NCBI RefSeq assembly: GCF_013283835.1
Contig: NZ_CP054052.1
Coordinates: 2,418,001 to 2,482,000 of the forward strand
Length of the DNA stretch: 64,000 nucleotides
Direction: 5' to 3'
From: Poseidonibacter lekithochrous
GTDB taxonomy: Bacteria > Campylobacterota > Campylobacteria > Campylobacterales > Arcobacteraceae
A program made the position numbers and the translations under genes. The notes beneath the pieces are model-generated. The model saw only the letters and a program-made list of their open reading frames with translations, was not told where the DNA came from and searched no databases. Below, in pieces: positions 54,165-63,532 of this stretch; position 1 is the stretch's first letter; each line of letters starts with the position of its first letter.

Positions 54165-55245
54165 GATAACTCCAATCATATTTTTTTACTTCTACTAAAC
54201 CTTTAGCAACCATTTCTTCTTGTTTACTTTCATCACTTAAAACTTCTTCAATACAATTTTTTATACTCAAAGGACTATATTCATCAAAGAAAGCAGATAC
54301 ATCTTTTCCTATTTCTAATAAAGATGAATTAGAAGCACATAACGTTGGTACTTTCATTGCCATTGCTTCAATCAAAGGAATTCCAAAACCTTCATAATAA
54401 GAAGGGAATATAAATAGTTTTGCATTATAAAAAATAGAAGGTAATTCTTCATTTTCTAAAAAGCCTAGAATTTTAATTGATTCTTTATCTTTTGAGTTTT
54501 GTATATGATCTATAATCACATGGGAGTTTTCTTTTTGATTCCCAACTAATACCAAATCATATTCATCTTTTATTTCAAGAGGTAAAGCCTCATAAGCTTT
54601 AATAAGATTAAGATGATTCTTTCCTGGGTGCTCTAACCTTGATACATATAAAAAGTATTTTTTATTTAAAGAGAGTTTTTCTTTTATTTTTTCAAAATCA
54701 CCTTTGGGACTATGAAATAATTCTTTATCAACCCCATTGTAATTAACAATAATTCTTTGAGAATCTATATTAAAATGTTTTTCCATATCAAGTTTTGTAT
54801 TATTACTAACAGCAATTATTTTTTTGATTGGTTTTAAAAAAATTGGAATAATATGTTTTATATAAAACATTCTAAAAAAGTCATATTTATTTGATACATT
54901 AAATTGAGATAAATCATGAAATGTAGCAATTGTAAAAATAGGATAAAAAGCCATTAATCTTCTATTTGCAGCAGGTAAAAACATAAAATCATAATCTTTA
55001 TTTACATAAAAAGGTAAAAAGAACATATGAAATATCAAATTTAAAATACTTGATTTAAGAATATTAGGAAATAAAATAAAATGAATATTTTTATGTTTTC
55101 TTTTAAAGTTATCCATATCTTTTTCTAATAAAGCTACAGAAACCTTATTATCTTGTGCAAGATTATATATAGTATTTTCAATATAGTTTGAGATGCCAGA
55201 TTTCCCATCATCAAAGGCTAAGGCACTAACAAATATCTTTTTCAT
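54127..55245 (-). CDS. GT4-family glycosyltransferase
   Basis: 372 residues, GT-B fold. The C-terminal nucleotide-sugar site is clear: YVSRLEHPGKNHLNLIKAYE and FIFPSYYEGFGIPLIEAMAMKVPTLCASNSSLLEI with the EGFGxPxxE motif. GGAGAG precedes the ATG. A retaining transferase that adds a sugar, often mannose or similar, in repeat-unit assembly on the cytoplasmic face. Overlaps the downstream fusion gene by 38 bases, so translation is coupled. 75 bases separate it from the P-loop gene upstream. Confidence 0.9.
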   Translation of the reverse strand: MKKIFVSALAFDDGKSGISNYIENTIYNLAQDNKVSVALLEKDMDNFKRKHKNIHFILFPNILKSSILNLIFHMFFLPFYVNKDYDFMFLPAANRRLMAFYPIFTIATFHDLSQFNVSNKYDFFRMFYIKHIIPIFLKPIKKIIAVSNNTKLDMEKHFNIDSQRIIVNYNGVDKELFHSPKGDFEKIKEKLSLNKKYFLYVSRLEHPGKNHLNLIKAYEALPLEIKDEYDLVLVGNQKENSHVIIDHIQNSKDKESIKILGFLENEELPSIFYNAKLFIFPSYYEGFGIPLIEAMAMKVPTLCASNSSLLEIGKDVSAFFDEYSPLSIKNCIEEVLSDESKQEEMVAKGLVEVKKYDWSYHANKIIELYKTR

Positions 55246-55320
55246 AATAACTCTCCTATCTTTTTTATTATCATAAGAAAGTTAGGTGCAAAAACATTGC
55301 AATTTGATTATAAAAAAGAG

Positions 55321-55836
55321 TTATAGGATTTGTTTTATGATTTTTTTTGAGGCACTTTTTGAGTTTAAAAGTTGATAATCTATATTTTCATTATTCAACA
55401 TTGTAAGTATTTTGTTATCTAAATTTATAGCTTCTTCTAAAGTTTCATTTCTTCCATACTCTTGATAAATAATATCTTTTCTTTTCAAAAAGAAATTGAT
55501 ATTTTCATACTTATTAAAAACATCTAATAACATTTGTTTAAATAGTTTTTCATCATAAATAGATGTTTGTTTATAAAATACATATCCTAAAAGAAAAGAA
55601 CCATCACATATTGCATAATCAACCTCATTTTCTAAACGCAATAGATTATGGTGTTGTTGAGCAAAGATATATAAATAATCATCTAAAGTTCTAAAGCTTT
55701 TTTCATAAGTTAAATCTTTAGCAAACTCACTTACATATTCAACTTTTTGATTCATTTTTTTTAATTTAGAAAAAAGACTAACAGCAGTAGTAGATTTACC
55801 ACTTCCAGGACCTGCAAAAATATTAATTACTTTCAT
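55321..55836 (-). CDS. P-loop NTPase (AAA_28/NadR-kinase-like)
   Basis: 171 residues with a Walker A motif GPGSGKST (9-16), an EFAKDLTYE segment, and CDGSFLLG as the likely Walker B region. The overall layout resembles small AAA_28 or NadR-type kinase domains that phosphorylate a small molecule. In this locus it may act on a sugar or other capsule precursor; that is inference. TAGGAG is upstream of the ATG. Nine bases separate it from the GT2 gene. Confidence 0.65.
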   Translation of the reverse strand: MKVINIFAGPGSGKSTTAVSLFSKLKKMNQKVEYVSEFAKDLTYEKSFRTLDDYLYIFAQQHHNLLRLENEVDYAICDGSFLLGYVFYKQTSIYDEKLFKQMLLDVFNKYENINFFLKRKDIIYQEYGRNETLEEAINLDNKILTMLNNENIDYQLLNSKSASKKIIKQIL

Positions 55837-55845
55837 AATAAACTC

Positions 55846-56724
55846 CTATTGATAGTTTCCATAAGTAGCTTTTTGTTTTAAAATCTTTCTGCTTTGACCA
55901 TTTTTATGACCTTTATAATATGCATATTGATAAATAAATCTTCTAATTATTGCTTTTGTAAACTCACAATATTCACAAGTTTTTATATGATATTTGAAAT
56001 CATTAAAAAGCGAAGCTGCATAGGATTTACACATATTATAAATACTAAATTTATTATCAAAAATAAAAGCATCTGCTTCCCCTTCTACAAATCGTCTATT
56101 ATATATTTGATTTAAAGTATAATTATGAGAGTGCATAACAAGTGCATTAGCTACATATTTAACTACAAGATTTTTATTTCTTAGATCATAACCCATTTTT
56201 GTATCCTCTGAAGCCCATGCTTTTGTATAAAAAGGATTTTTATGCCAAACTGTTTTTTTTATTCCTGATAAAGGTAGTGAAAAATACATCCAAGTAGGAG
56301 CATTTGATTTATTTGGAAAAGCTAATTCATAATCTCTTTTTACCCAAGGTTTTGCTTCTGGTCTTGCAATTTGTCTAGCAAAAACGGCACTTACCTGCTC
56401 TTTTTTTAGTTCATTAATTAGATTTAATAAACAGTGTTTATTTAACATCACTGTATCTGAGTTTAAAAATACAATTAGATTTGTTTTTGTTTTTGATACT
56501 GCGTTATTTAATACGATTCCAGGATGATAATCTTCTGCTTTTACTTCTATTAACTTATGTTCATAAAAAGCAGCTTGTTTTAGCGTGTCATCACTTGAAC
56601 CAGAATCTACAATTAATAATTCAAAATCTTTATATGTTTGAGAAAACAAAGCTTTTAGGGTTTTTGAAATAATATCCGAATTGTTTTTTGTTCGAACAAT
56701 CACTGTTGTTTCTATATTTTTCAT
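55846..56724 (-). CDS. GT2-family glycosyltransferase
   Basis: 292 residues, GT-A fold: TTVIVRTKNNSDIISKTLKAL, LLIVDSGSSDDTL, LNSDTVML (the DxD-like metal site as NSD) and SEDTKMGYDL with the catalytic-base ED. The C-terminal ~80 residues carry basic helices that may lie on the membrane. It overlaps the deacetylase-like gene by four bases (ATGA). Inverting transferase for polysaccharide assembly; donor sugar unknown. Confidence 0.88.
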   Translation of the reverse strand: MKNIETTVIVRTKNNSDIISKTLKALFSQTYKDFELLIVDSGSSDDTLKQAAFYEHKLIEVKAEDYHPGIVLNNAVSKTKTNLIVFLNSDTVMLNKHCLLNLINELKKEQVSAVFARQIARPEAKPWVKRDYELAFPNKSNAPTWMYFSLPLSGIKKTVWHKNPFYTKAWASEDTKMGYDLRNKNLVVKYVANALVMHSHNYTLNQIYNRRFVEGEADAFIFDNKFSIYNMCKSYAASLFNDFKYHIKTCEYCEFTKAIIRRFIYQYAYYKGHKNGQSRKILKQKATYGNYQ

Positions 56725-57533
56725 GATTTAGCCTTTACAAGTTCACTCATATGTACAGTTTCACAAGTAGAAATATATTCCAAAATTCTTTTTACTTGTT
56801 TAAAGTTATCACATAAATACATAGTAATAGGATGTATGATTACATTTGATACGAGCCCTTTAGCTTCTCTATCTTTTAATTGTTCTAAAACTAGATTTGC
56901 CCATGTTTCCACATAATAAGACTCTTTACCAAAATCATCACTCCAGTTATATCTTTTTTGCCATTTCTCAATCCATTGAGGAGTTCTCTCTGCATGAATT
57001 AAATGTTCGTGATCTGGAATAATATTAATAGGGAAATTATAAATTCCTGTTTTATGTAAAGATGGTTCATTTGAAGCTTTCTTAACTCCATCAGAACAGA
57101 TTTGTATTCCAGCATCAAAAAGTACTTCTTCTGTATTTTCACCATGCATATACATATGGTTTCTCCACACTTTTATATCTCTTCCTGTTTTTTCTTTTAT
57201 AATTTCTATTGTCTTTAAAGTATCATTTCGTTGATACCATTTAGGACCATTATAATTTTTTGTTAATTTATTCCAAACTCTATGGAAAAACTCATTTTCA
57301 AAGGCATCATAATTATGACCACCCACTTCTATTAAAGGATTAAATACTATCTGTTTTACATCACTCCACTCTTCTTCAAAAGATTTACCAGTGATAAAAT
57401 AATTCATTTTAATATCGTAAACCTCTAAAAGTCTTAGAAATAATATAGCTGTTTTCATTTCGCTAATATAACTGTGTTGTTGATTTCCTGTATTTAAACT
57501 CATATGATGTAAGTCACCTGTTAAACAAATCAT
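56721..57533 (-). CDS. CE4/polysaccharide-deacetylase-like protein
   Basis: 270 residues. NodB-like elements are recognisable: CLTGDLHH at the N-terminus (catalytic Asp region), EVGGHNYDAF (metal His), KVWRNHMYMHG (motif 3), FDAGIQICSDG and VIIHPITMYL (C-terminal His). Order and spacing fit a carbohydrate esterase 4 barrel, but the first motif is D-L-H-H rather than the usual D-D-G. It would act on a glycan or lipid-linked sugar in the cytoplasm, since there is no signal peptide. AAGGAT precedes the ATG; the GT2 gene overlaps by four bases. Confidence 0.7.
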   Translation of the reverse strand: MICLTGDLHHMSLNTGNQQHSYISEMKTAILFLRLLEVYDIKMNYFITGKSFEEEWSDVKQIVFNPLIEVGGHNYDAFENEFFHRVWNKLTKNYNGPKWYQRNDTLKTIEIIKEKTGRDIKVWRNHMYMHGENTEEVLFDAGIQICSDGVKKASNEPSLHKTGIYNFPINIIPDHEHLIHAERTPQWIEKWQKRYNWSDDFGKESYYVETWANLVLEQLKDREAKGLVSNVIIHPITMYLCDNFKQVKRILEYISTCETVHMSELVKAKS

Positions 57534-57543
57534 AATTTATCCT

Positions 57544-58731
57544 TTATATTCCAAAATCTTCTCTAATAAAATTACTATTAACATAATTCTTCCAATAAGT
57601 TAAATATTGATTTTTTAAATTTTTATCATCATTATTTGTTTGGAAAAAATCTCTTACAATCCCATCAAACTCTTTACCTTTAATTCCATAAGCAATAAAA
57701 GGAAATAAAATGGGCATCATTCCTTTCACTCCAAGCATTTTATATTTTAGGTCTTCTACAAAACTAAAGCCTGAAATTTTTGGTGTTTTTTTCACTAAAA
57801 ATAAAATCTTTTTGATATTACCTTTTAGAGTAGATGTATCAATTAATGATTGATTTATTGCTTTTGTAATATACGTTTTAGAGTTTATTTCAACATTATC
57901 TAAAGCTAAAGATTCACATAAAAAATGTATTTTTGTTAGCTCTTTTTTTAAAAACTGGTGATATTTATTAATATTAAATTTATCATATCTTTCATAATTT
58001 GGTTGGAATCTAAACTCCATTGCTTTATCATATAAAGCTTTGAATTTAGGATCAATATTATTTAGAGCTTTCATTCTTTTTTGTTTTTCAACATAACTAT
58101 AGTGGTACTGTCCAAGATAAAACAGTAAAGCATCTCCATAACCAATAATTGCTTTTATCCAATGCTTTATTACAGTTTTTTTATCTTTATAAACTAAATT
58201 TTCTTTTTCTAAAATCAAATCATTTATAATTAATAAAGTTCCTCTATTTACAATTAGGTTTCTAATATCCCAAGAAGGAATAGTTTCTACTTCAAAATTA
58301 GTATTTTTACTTAGACAATCACTATTTCCTGCAATTAGCTTATGACCATATTTCATATCATATGTAATAACTAAAGGATCAATATTTAAAAGTTTAGAAG
58401 CACTAATTACTGTGAATTCAACAAAAATCCCTAAAGATTCAGTATGTTTATCAAAGATACTTTTACACATATCAGATAATAATACTTCTTCGTCTTTTGT
58501 AATATTTTTTGAAACAACTATAAAGTCAAAGTTATTATGTGGGTACTCTCTATTTTCAACTTTTACAACACCACCCTCACCTCTACCATAACCACCAATT
58601 AGAATCACAGCTTCATATAAATCTTCTGATATTAAAGTTTTAACATCTAATGAAATATCATCTAAAACTTTTCCTAATTTTTCATCAAATTCTTTGCTTC
58701 CCTTTACGGTAAGTCTCCCATAACTAGACAT
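57544..58731 (-). CDS. NTase-fold (MNT-like) protein in the polysaccharide locus
   Basis: 395 residues from the ATG at 58731 (GGAG six bases upstream; a TTG two codons earlier is not needed). The N-terminal part has a polymerase-beta-type nucleotidyltransferase core: LIGGYGRGEGG (G46-G47) then NNFDFIVVS around 67-72. The DhDh metal motif reads N-F-D-F, so only one acidic residue remains, and activity may be weak or lost. The remaining ~300 residues are helical and rich in Lys/Asn; no known domain. Overlaps the GT4 gene by eight bases. Role in the glycan locus unknown. Confidence 0.55.
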   Translation of the reverse strand: MSSYGRLTVKGSKEFDEKLGKVLDDISLDVKTLISEDLYEAVILIGGYGRGEGGVVKVENREYPHNNFDFIVVSKNITKDEEVLLSDMCKSIFDKHTESLGIFVEFTVISASKLLNIDPLVITYDMKYGHKLIAGNSDCLSKNTNFEVETIPSWDIRNLIVNRGTLLIINDLILEKENLVYKDKKTVIKHWIKAIIGYGDALLFYLGQYHYSYVEKQKRMKALNNIDPKFKALYDKAMEFRFQPNYERYDKFNINKYHQFLKKELTKIHFLCESLALDNVEINSKTYITKAINQSLIDTSTLKGNIKKILFLVKKTPKISGFSFVEDLKYKMLGVKGMMPILFPFIAYGIKGKEFDGIVRDFFQTNNDDKNLKNQYLTYWKNYVNSNFIREDFGI

Positions 58732-59890
58732 ATTCAACTCCTAATTTATTTTGGAATGTTTCTATTAATAAACTTGTATGAGCAGCACTATCATGTTCAT
58801 AAATACTAGTTTTTAATACATTAAAACATATTCTTTGGTGTAGTTTTTTATCTTCAATTAATAAGTTGATTTTTTCTTGTAAATCTTTTATATCATTAGG
58901 AGAAACAAGTAATCCATTAACATCATGTTTTAACCATTGAGATACTCCACCAACTGCTGTAGCAATTACAGGTAAACCAACTTTTTGAGCTTCTATTCCT
59001 ACTAAATTAAAAGTTTCAGGAGCTCTACTTGGTACAACTAAACAGTAAGCTCTTTTATAGTATTCCATTAGTTCTTCATGGTTTAATTTTCCAACAAAAG
59101 TAACTCTATGTTCAATTTTTAGCTCTTTACAATAATGTTTGAAATACTCTTCTTGTTTCCCTTCACCTACAACTACTAGATTATATTCTTCATCTATTTT
59201 ATGCATTGACTTAAGTAAGGCATCTAATCCTTTTCCATTAATTAATTGCCCAACAAAAAGTAAAGTTTTATTAGCTGTGAAATTAGTATTTGTTGAATAT
59301 TCAAACTTTTTAGCAGCATATAATGGATTTACAGTAATACTTTCATTGTCAAATTCATGTAATTCTAAATGCTCTTTCATATACTCAGAAGCCACAATAA
59401 AGTGATTTAACTCTTTATTTACTTTTTGTAGTTTTTCTAGTTTTCCAAGAGTTTGAATAGAAAAACCTAAAGCTGAGTTTGATCTATTTACAAAACCTAA
59501 ACATCCATAACAACCTAAACCTAACTTTTTAGTACAAGTCTTTTTGCCAAGTGTTGTATATTTGTGCTCTCTTAAACAAAATAGTTTATGATCATGAAAA
59601 AATCTAACAGTAGGTATTTTAGTTTTTATAATCTCTTTATAGATACTTTCATCATCTAACTGATGAATATAAATCACATCTGGTTGAATATTTATTATTT
59701 GATCATATACATTAAGTATAGGAAAAGCTTCATCAAACATATCAAGAAATTCATTGTGTACATCTTCATTTGCGTCATATAATAAAGAAGATTGAATATC
59801 GAAGTTTTTCATCTCATCCGCAGTATTATAAATATACTGTTCAGCTCCACCTTGAAGAGTAGCTTTTTGATTTATCCATAGAACTCTCAT
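58724..59890 (-). CDS. GT4-family glycosyltransferase
   Basis: 388 residues. GT-B fold with LFVGQLINGKGLDALLKSM, VVVGEGKQEEYF and VVPSRAPETFNLVGIEAQKVGLPVIATAVGGVSQWL (the E-x7-E donor site). Near the middle is a Cys-rich segment (CLREHKYTT...CTKKLGLGCYGCLG), characteristic of a GT4 subgroup and possibly a metal site. GGAGC lies before the ATG. Part of the same long operon. Confidence 0.88.
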   Translation of the reverse strand: MRVLWINQKATLQGGAEQYIYNTADEMKNFDIQSSLLYDANEDVHNEFLDMFDEAFPILNVYDQIINIQPDVIYIHQLDDESIYKEIIKTKIPTVRFFHDHKLFCLREHKYTTLGKKTCTKKLGLGCYGCLGFVNRSNSALGFSIQTLGKLEKLQKVNKELNHFIVASEYMKEHLELHEFDNESITVNPLYAAKKFEYSTNTNFTANKTLLFVGQLINGKGLDALLKSMHKIDEEYNLVVVGEGKQEEYFKHYCKELKIEHRVTFVGKLNHEELMEYYKRAYCLVVPSRAPETFNLVGIEAQKVGLPVIATAVGGVSQWLKHDVNGLLVSPNDIKDLQEKINLLIEDKKLHQRICFNVLKTSIYEHDSAAHTSLLIETFQNKLGVEYV

Positions 59891-59963
59891 AACTTGCTCC
59901 TAATCTTTTTTCTTAGTTTAACTACTAAAGTTGCAGAAAGTTTGCAATATGAGAGTCTATAAA

Positions 59964-62360
59964 TTACTTCTTAGAATTTATAGATTTATCATAAATATTT
60001 GAAAGAGTTTTATTAATTAAAGACTCATCATAGTTTAATACTTCAAGTGAAGCATTAGTAATTAGTCTATTTTTCAAGTCCTCATCTAAAAGGATTTTGT
60101 TCATATTTTTCTCTAATGAAAGTAAAGATTCATTTTCAAAAACCAATGCAGTTTTTTCAGCTTCTATTACATTACAAATACCACAAACACTACTAAGAAT
60201 CAAAGGAAGTTTACTAGCCCATGCTTCTAAAGCTACTATTCCAAAAGGTTCGTGAGTAGAAGCTAATACAAAAGCATTACTATTTAAATAAGTATTTATC
60301 AATTCCGAACTATTGGGTTTTAAATCTGTAATTATTGTAATAAAATCCTGTAAGTTCTCAAAAGAGATAAACTCTTTTAATTCATTTAGATAATCTTCAT
60401 CGGTTATATTTCCAACTAATAAGAGATGTATATTTTTATTTTTTTCTAATAGGTTTTTAAAAGCCTTTAAAATTAAAAGTTGATTTTTTTGTTTATCAAT
60501 TCTAGCTGAAGATAAAAATACAAACTTATCTTCATCTATTGAATATCTATTTCTGAAAGTCTCATCTTTTTGTATTTGAAATTGTTTTATGTTCACACTA
60601 TTAGATAATAAATAAACATCTTTATTTGGATAGTTCTTTTTTGTATTTTCATACTCTTTTTTATTTAACGTAATAATTGAAGAAGCATCATCATATACTC
60701 GTCTTGAACCAAATAAAAAGCCTAATACTTTTCCCCATTCAAAAGAGTTTTGTGTAGGTTGCATTCTTGTTTTGGCTTCATTCTGATTAATATCATATAA
60801 GCCCCCATGTATTGTAACAATATAAGGTATCTTTCTTATTTTACAAATAGTTCTAGCAATAGAACCCATTCTTTTTGCTGTATGTAAATGAATTAAATCT
60901 ACATCTTTTATAAAAAATAGATAATAAAAAAGTGACCAAGAAAACAAGTTTCCTCCAACTAGATCTAAACTATTTTTATTTTTATTTGATAAATTAAAAT
61001 ATGGATAGAAGTAACTAAATCTTTTTACTTTTATATTACTTATTACTTCTTCTTTTTTATCACTTAGAATATCACTTGTAATAACTTTTGATTTAATACC
61101 ATAGTTTTTTAGACCATTAGCAATTGATACTACAACATTTTCAGTTCCGCCCCAGTGGGATTTTGTAAATCTTCTTGGAATATGAAGAACACTTGTTTTA
61201 CTAGTAATATCTTTTATAATAGTAGAGAGTTTTTCTTGTACATTTGAGAAAGAGTAATTATTAGAAACATATTTGAAAGCTATGTTTTCATATTTTTCTT
61301 TTGTTTGTTTATTTTGACAAATTGTTAAAATATCTCCAGCAATTTCATCTTCTTTATTAGCTATGAATATTTTTCCTTCTAAGTCTAAACCACTTGCAGC
61401 TCTACTTGTGGCAACAATAGATTTTTTTAAACTAGCAACTTCTAGTATTCTAGTTAATGTTCCAGATGCAACTGTCAAAGGAAATAGTACTAATAGTGAG
61501 TTTTTTATATAAGAAGCAATATCATCAACTTCCCCTATTAATTTAATATTTTCATATTTCTTTTGATGTAAAGGTGTAGCATTTTTCCCTACAATATAGA
61601 TCTTTGTATCTGTAGATTTTAAAAAGAATTTTAATAAAGGATATATCTTTTCAATTAGATATGTGTATGCACTTAAATTTGCAGTTGAATTTAGTACTCC
61701 ATAAAAAAGTATATATTTATCTTTAATTTTTTTTGATTCATCTACTTTAATTTTATTAATTACATTAGGTAAAACAAAATGATTATCATTGTTTTTGATA
61801 TTATATTTATTTTTAACAAGTTCTAATTCGTTTTTATTTGTATATAAAAAATTATAGTCTTTATTAAATAGTCTTTTTTCAAAGAAACTCAATTTATAAT
61901 ATTCAAAAAAATGATATCTATTTTTAATTGATTTATTTTGATTCCAAGCAGCATTTGAAATCTCTGAAAAAAGCATATCTACATCAATAATGATTTTTAT
62001 TTTTGGATTAATACTTTTAATAAAATCAGCAATTTTAGCAGTAGAAGATAGTCTTAAAAAACATACATCATAACTATTTTTTAGGATAATATTTTTTAAT
62101 TTATCTAGATTTTGTTTATCAAAATTTAAAACTGCTTGGCTTTTATACCAAGGTTGTTTTATATTTTTTATTGTAAATAATCTATTATCATTTCTATGAG
62201 AATATAAAAGTTCTTTTGAATACTCTGCATTTTTAATTAAAAAAACATCAGTATTATAATCTTTCACTAAGGACTCATACAAAAATTTACTTCTATTTTT
62301 ATCCCCTGAATCAAATCCAATAAAAGGAGTGTCTATATATAATAATTTTAGAGTTTTCAT
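59964..62360 (-). CDS. double GT4 glycosyltransferase (two GT-B units fused)
   Basis: 798 residues made of two complete-looking glycosyltransferase units. Unit 1 (about 1-390): FIGFDSGDKNRSKFLYE, YILFYGVLNSTANLSAY, LLVLFPLTVASGTLTRILEVASLKKSIVATS. Unit 2 (about 393-798): HIPRRFTKSHWGGTENVVVSIA, LSSARIDKQKNQLLILKAF, FVLASTHEPFGIVALEAWASKLPLILSSV. Only unit 2 has the typical E-P-F-G-x-x-x-x-E donor site; unit 1 has a shortened variant. Fusions of this kind can add two successive sugars. The ATG overlaps the upstream nucleotidyltransferase stop by four bases. Confidence 0.88.
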   Translation of the reverse strand: MKTLKLLYIDTPFIGFDSGDKNRSKFLYESLVKDYNTDVFLIKNAEYSKELLYSHRNDNRLFTIKNIKQPWYKSQAVLNFDKQNLDKLKNIILKNSYDVCFLRLSSTAKIADFIKSINPKIKIIIDVDMLFSEISNAAWNQNKSIKNRYHFFEYYKLSFFEKRLFNKDYNFLYTNKNELELVKNKYNIKNNDNHFVLPNVINKIKVDESKKIKDKYILFYGVLNSTANLSAYTYLIEKIYPLLKFFLKSTDTKIYIVGKNATPLHQKKYENIKLIGEVDDIASYIKNSLLVLFPLTVASGTLTRILEVASLKKSIVATSRAASGLDLEGKIFIANKEDEIAGDILTICQNKQTKEKYENIAFKYVSNNYSFSNVQEKLSTIIKDITSKTSVLHIPRRFTKSHWGGTENVVVSIANGLKNYGIKSKVITSDILSDKKEEVISNIKVKRFSYFYPYFNLSNKNKNSLDLVGGNLFSWSLFYYLFFIKDVDLIHLHTAKRMGSIARTICKIRKIPYIVTIHGGLYDINQNEAKTRMQPTQNSFEWGKVLGFLFGSRRVYDDASSIITLNKKEYENTKKNYPNKDVYLLSNSVNIKQFQIQKDETFRNRYSIDEDKFVFLSSARIDKQKNQLLILKAFKNLLEKNKNIHLLLVGNITDEDYLNELKEFISFENLQDFITIITDLKPNSSELINTYLNSNAFVLASTHEPFGIVALEAWASKLPLILSSVCGICNVIEAEKTALVFENESLLSLEKNMNKILLDEDLKNRLITNASLEVLNYDESLINKTLSNIYDKSINSKK

Positions 62361-63520
62361 TTTGAACTTCTTTCCTTTAATAAACTATTAATACTAGTTT
62401 CTAAAGTTGTTTCTTCTGATTTTCTACGAGTATCATCAATCAACCATGTCATATCACTTTCTTTAGTATTAGTAACTGTGCCATCTAAATCAATAATAGA
62501 ATCAGAGAAAAGAATCTTTTCATTTATTCTGGCTAAGGAATTAATACTTTTATAATCATCAATAATTGATTTTCGAAGTATTACTTTTTGGCTAATTTTA
62601 CAATTTGAACCAATCATTGTTGGACCAATTATTACAGCTCCATCTTCAACACAAGAAGAAGATCCAATATAAACAGGAGGAATTATTTTTACTTTTTCCA
62701 AATCAATTTTTACATTAAGACCTAAATATATGCCTTTTTTAACCTCTTTTGCATTAATGTTATAACCTTTAATTTCTCCTGATAAAATCTTACAAGTTGC
62801 ATCATAAAAATCATCTACATTACCAATATCTACCCATTCATACGGAATATCTACCCCATAAATATTAAGTTCTCTTTTTGCAAGTAAAGGTAATAAATCA
62901 CCTCCAATATCAAACTCTTTATCTTTTGGAATATAATTAAAAACTTCTGGTTCAAAAATATAAATACCTGTATTGGCTAAAGTTGAAAGAGCTTCATTTA
63001 CATCTGGTTTTTCTTGAAAAGTAAGAATTTTATCATTCTCATCAAGCTTTACTATTCCATATTTATTAGTTTCTTCTTTTTGAACTTTTTTTAAAGCAAT
63101 TGTTGCCATTGATTTTTTTTCTTTATGAATATCTATAGCTTTTTTAATATCTAAATCAATTAGAGCATCAGCACATAAAACAACAAAAGTATCATCAAAA
63201 AAAGATGAAAATTCTTGGATTTTTTTCATACCACCTGCACTACCTAATGCTTTAGATATAAGTTTATCTTCTTGTAATTCACCTTCAAAAGAGTAAGCTA
63301 TTTGCACTCCAAAACGACTTCCATTTCCAAAATAATTCTCTATTTTAGATGATAGATAACTTGTATTAATTATGATTTCATCAATTTCACAAGTTTTTAA
63401 ATGTTCAATTATTGATTCCAATACCGGTTTTTGAAGAAGGGGTATCATTGGTTTTGGAGTATCATTAGTAATTGGACGAACTCTTGTTCCTTTTCCTGCT
63501 GCTAATATCATCGCTTTCAT
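62357..63520 (-). CDS. sugar nucleotidyltransferase with C-terminal beta-helix
   Basis: 387 residues from the ATG at 63520 (GAGGTG four to five bases upstream; a TTG four codons earlier is less likely). The N-terminal signature AMILAAGKGTRVRPITNDTPKPMIP is that of NDP-sugar pyrophosphorylases; LCADALIDLD holds the Mg-binding Asp, and FQEKPDV and EWVDIGNVDDF are typical too. From about 265, hexapeptide-like rungs (VYIGSSSCVEDGAVIIGPTMI) form a short beta-helix. Of the GMPP/RmlA-like group; the neighbouring ManC-type gene makes GDP-mannose plausible. Acts in the cytoplasm. Confidence 0.88.
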   Translation of the reverse strand: MKAMILAAGKGTRVRPITNDTPKPMIPLLQKPVLESIIEHLKTCEIDEIIINTSYLSSKIENYFGNGSRFGVQIAYSFEGELQEDKLISKALGSAGGMKKIQEFSSFFDDTFVVLCADALIDLDIKKAIDIHKEKKSMATIALKKVQKEETNKYGIVKLDENDKILTFQEKPDVNEALSTLANTGIYIFEPEVFNYIPKDKEFDIGGDLLPLLAKRELNIYGVDIPYEWVDIGNVDDFYDATCKILSGEIKGYNINAKEVKKGIYLGLNVKIDLEKVKIIPPVYIGSSSCVEDGAVIIGPTMIGSNCKISQKVILRKSIIDDYKSINSLARINEKILFSDSIIDLDGTVTNTKESDMTWLIDDTRRKSEETTLETSINSLLKERSSK

Positions 63521-63532
63521 TTTGCACCTCAA

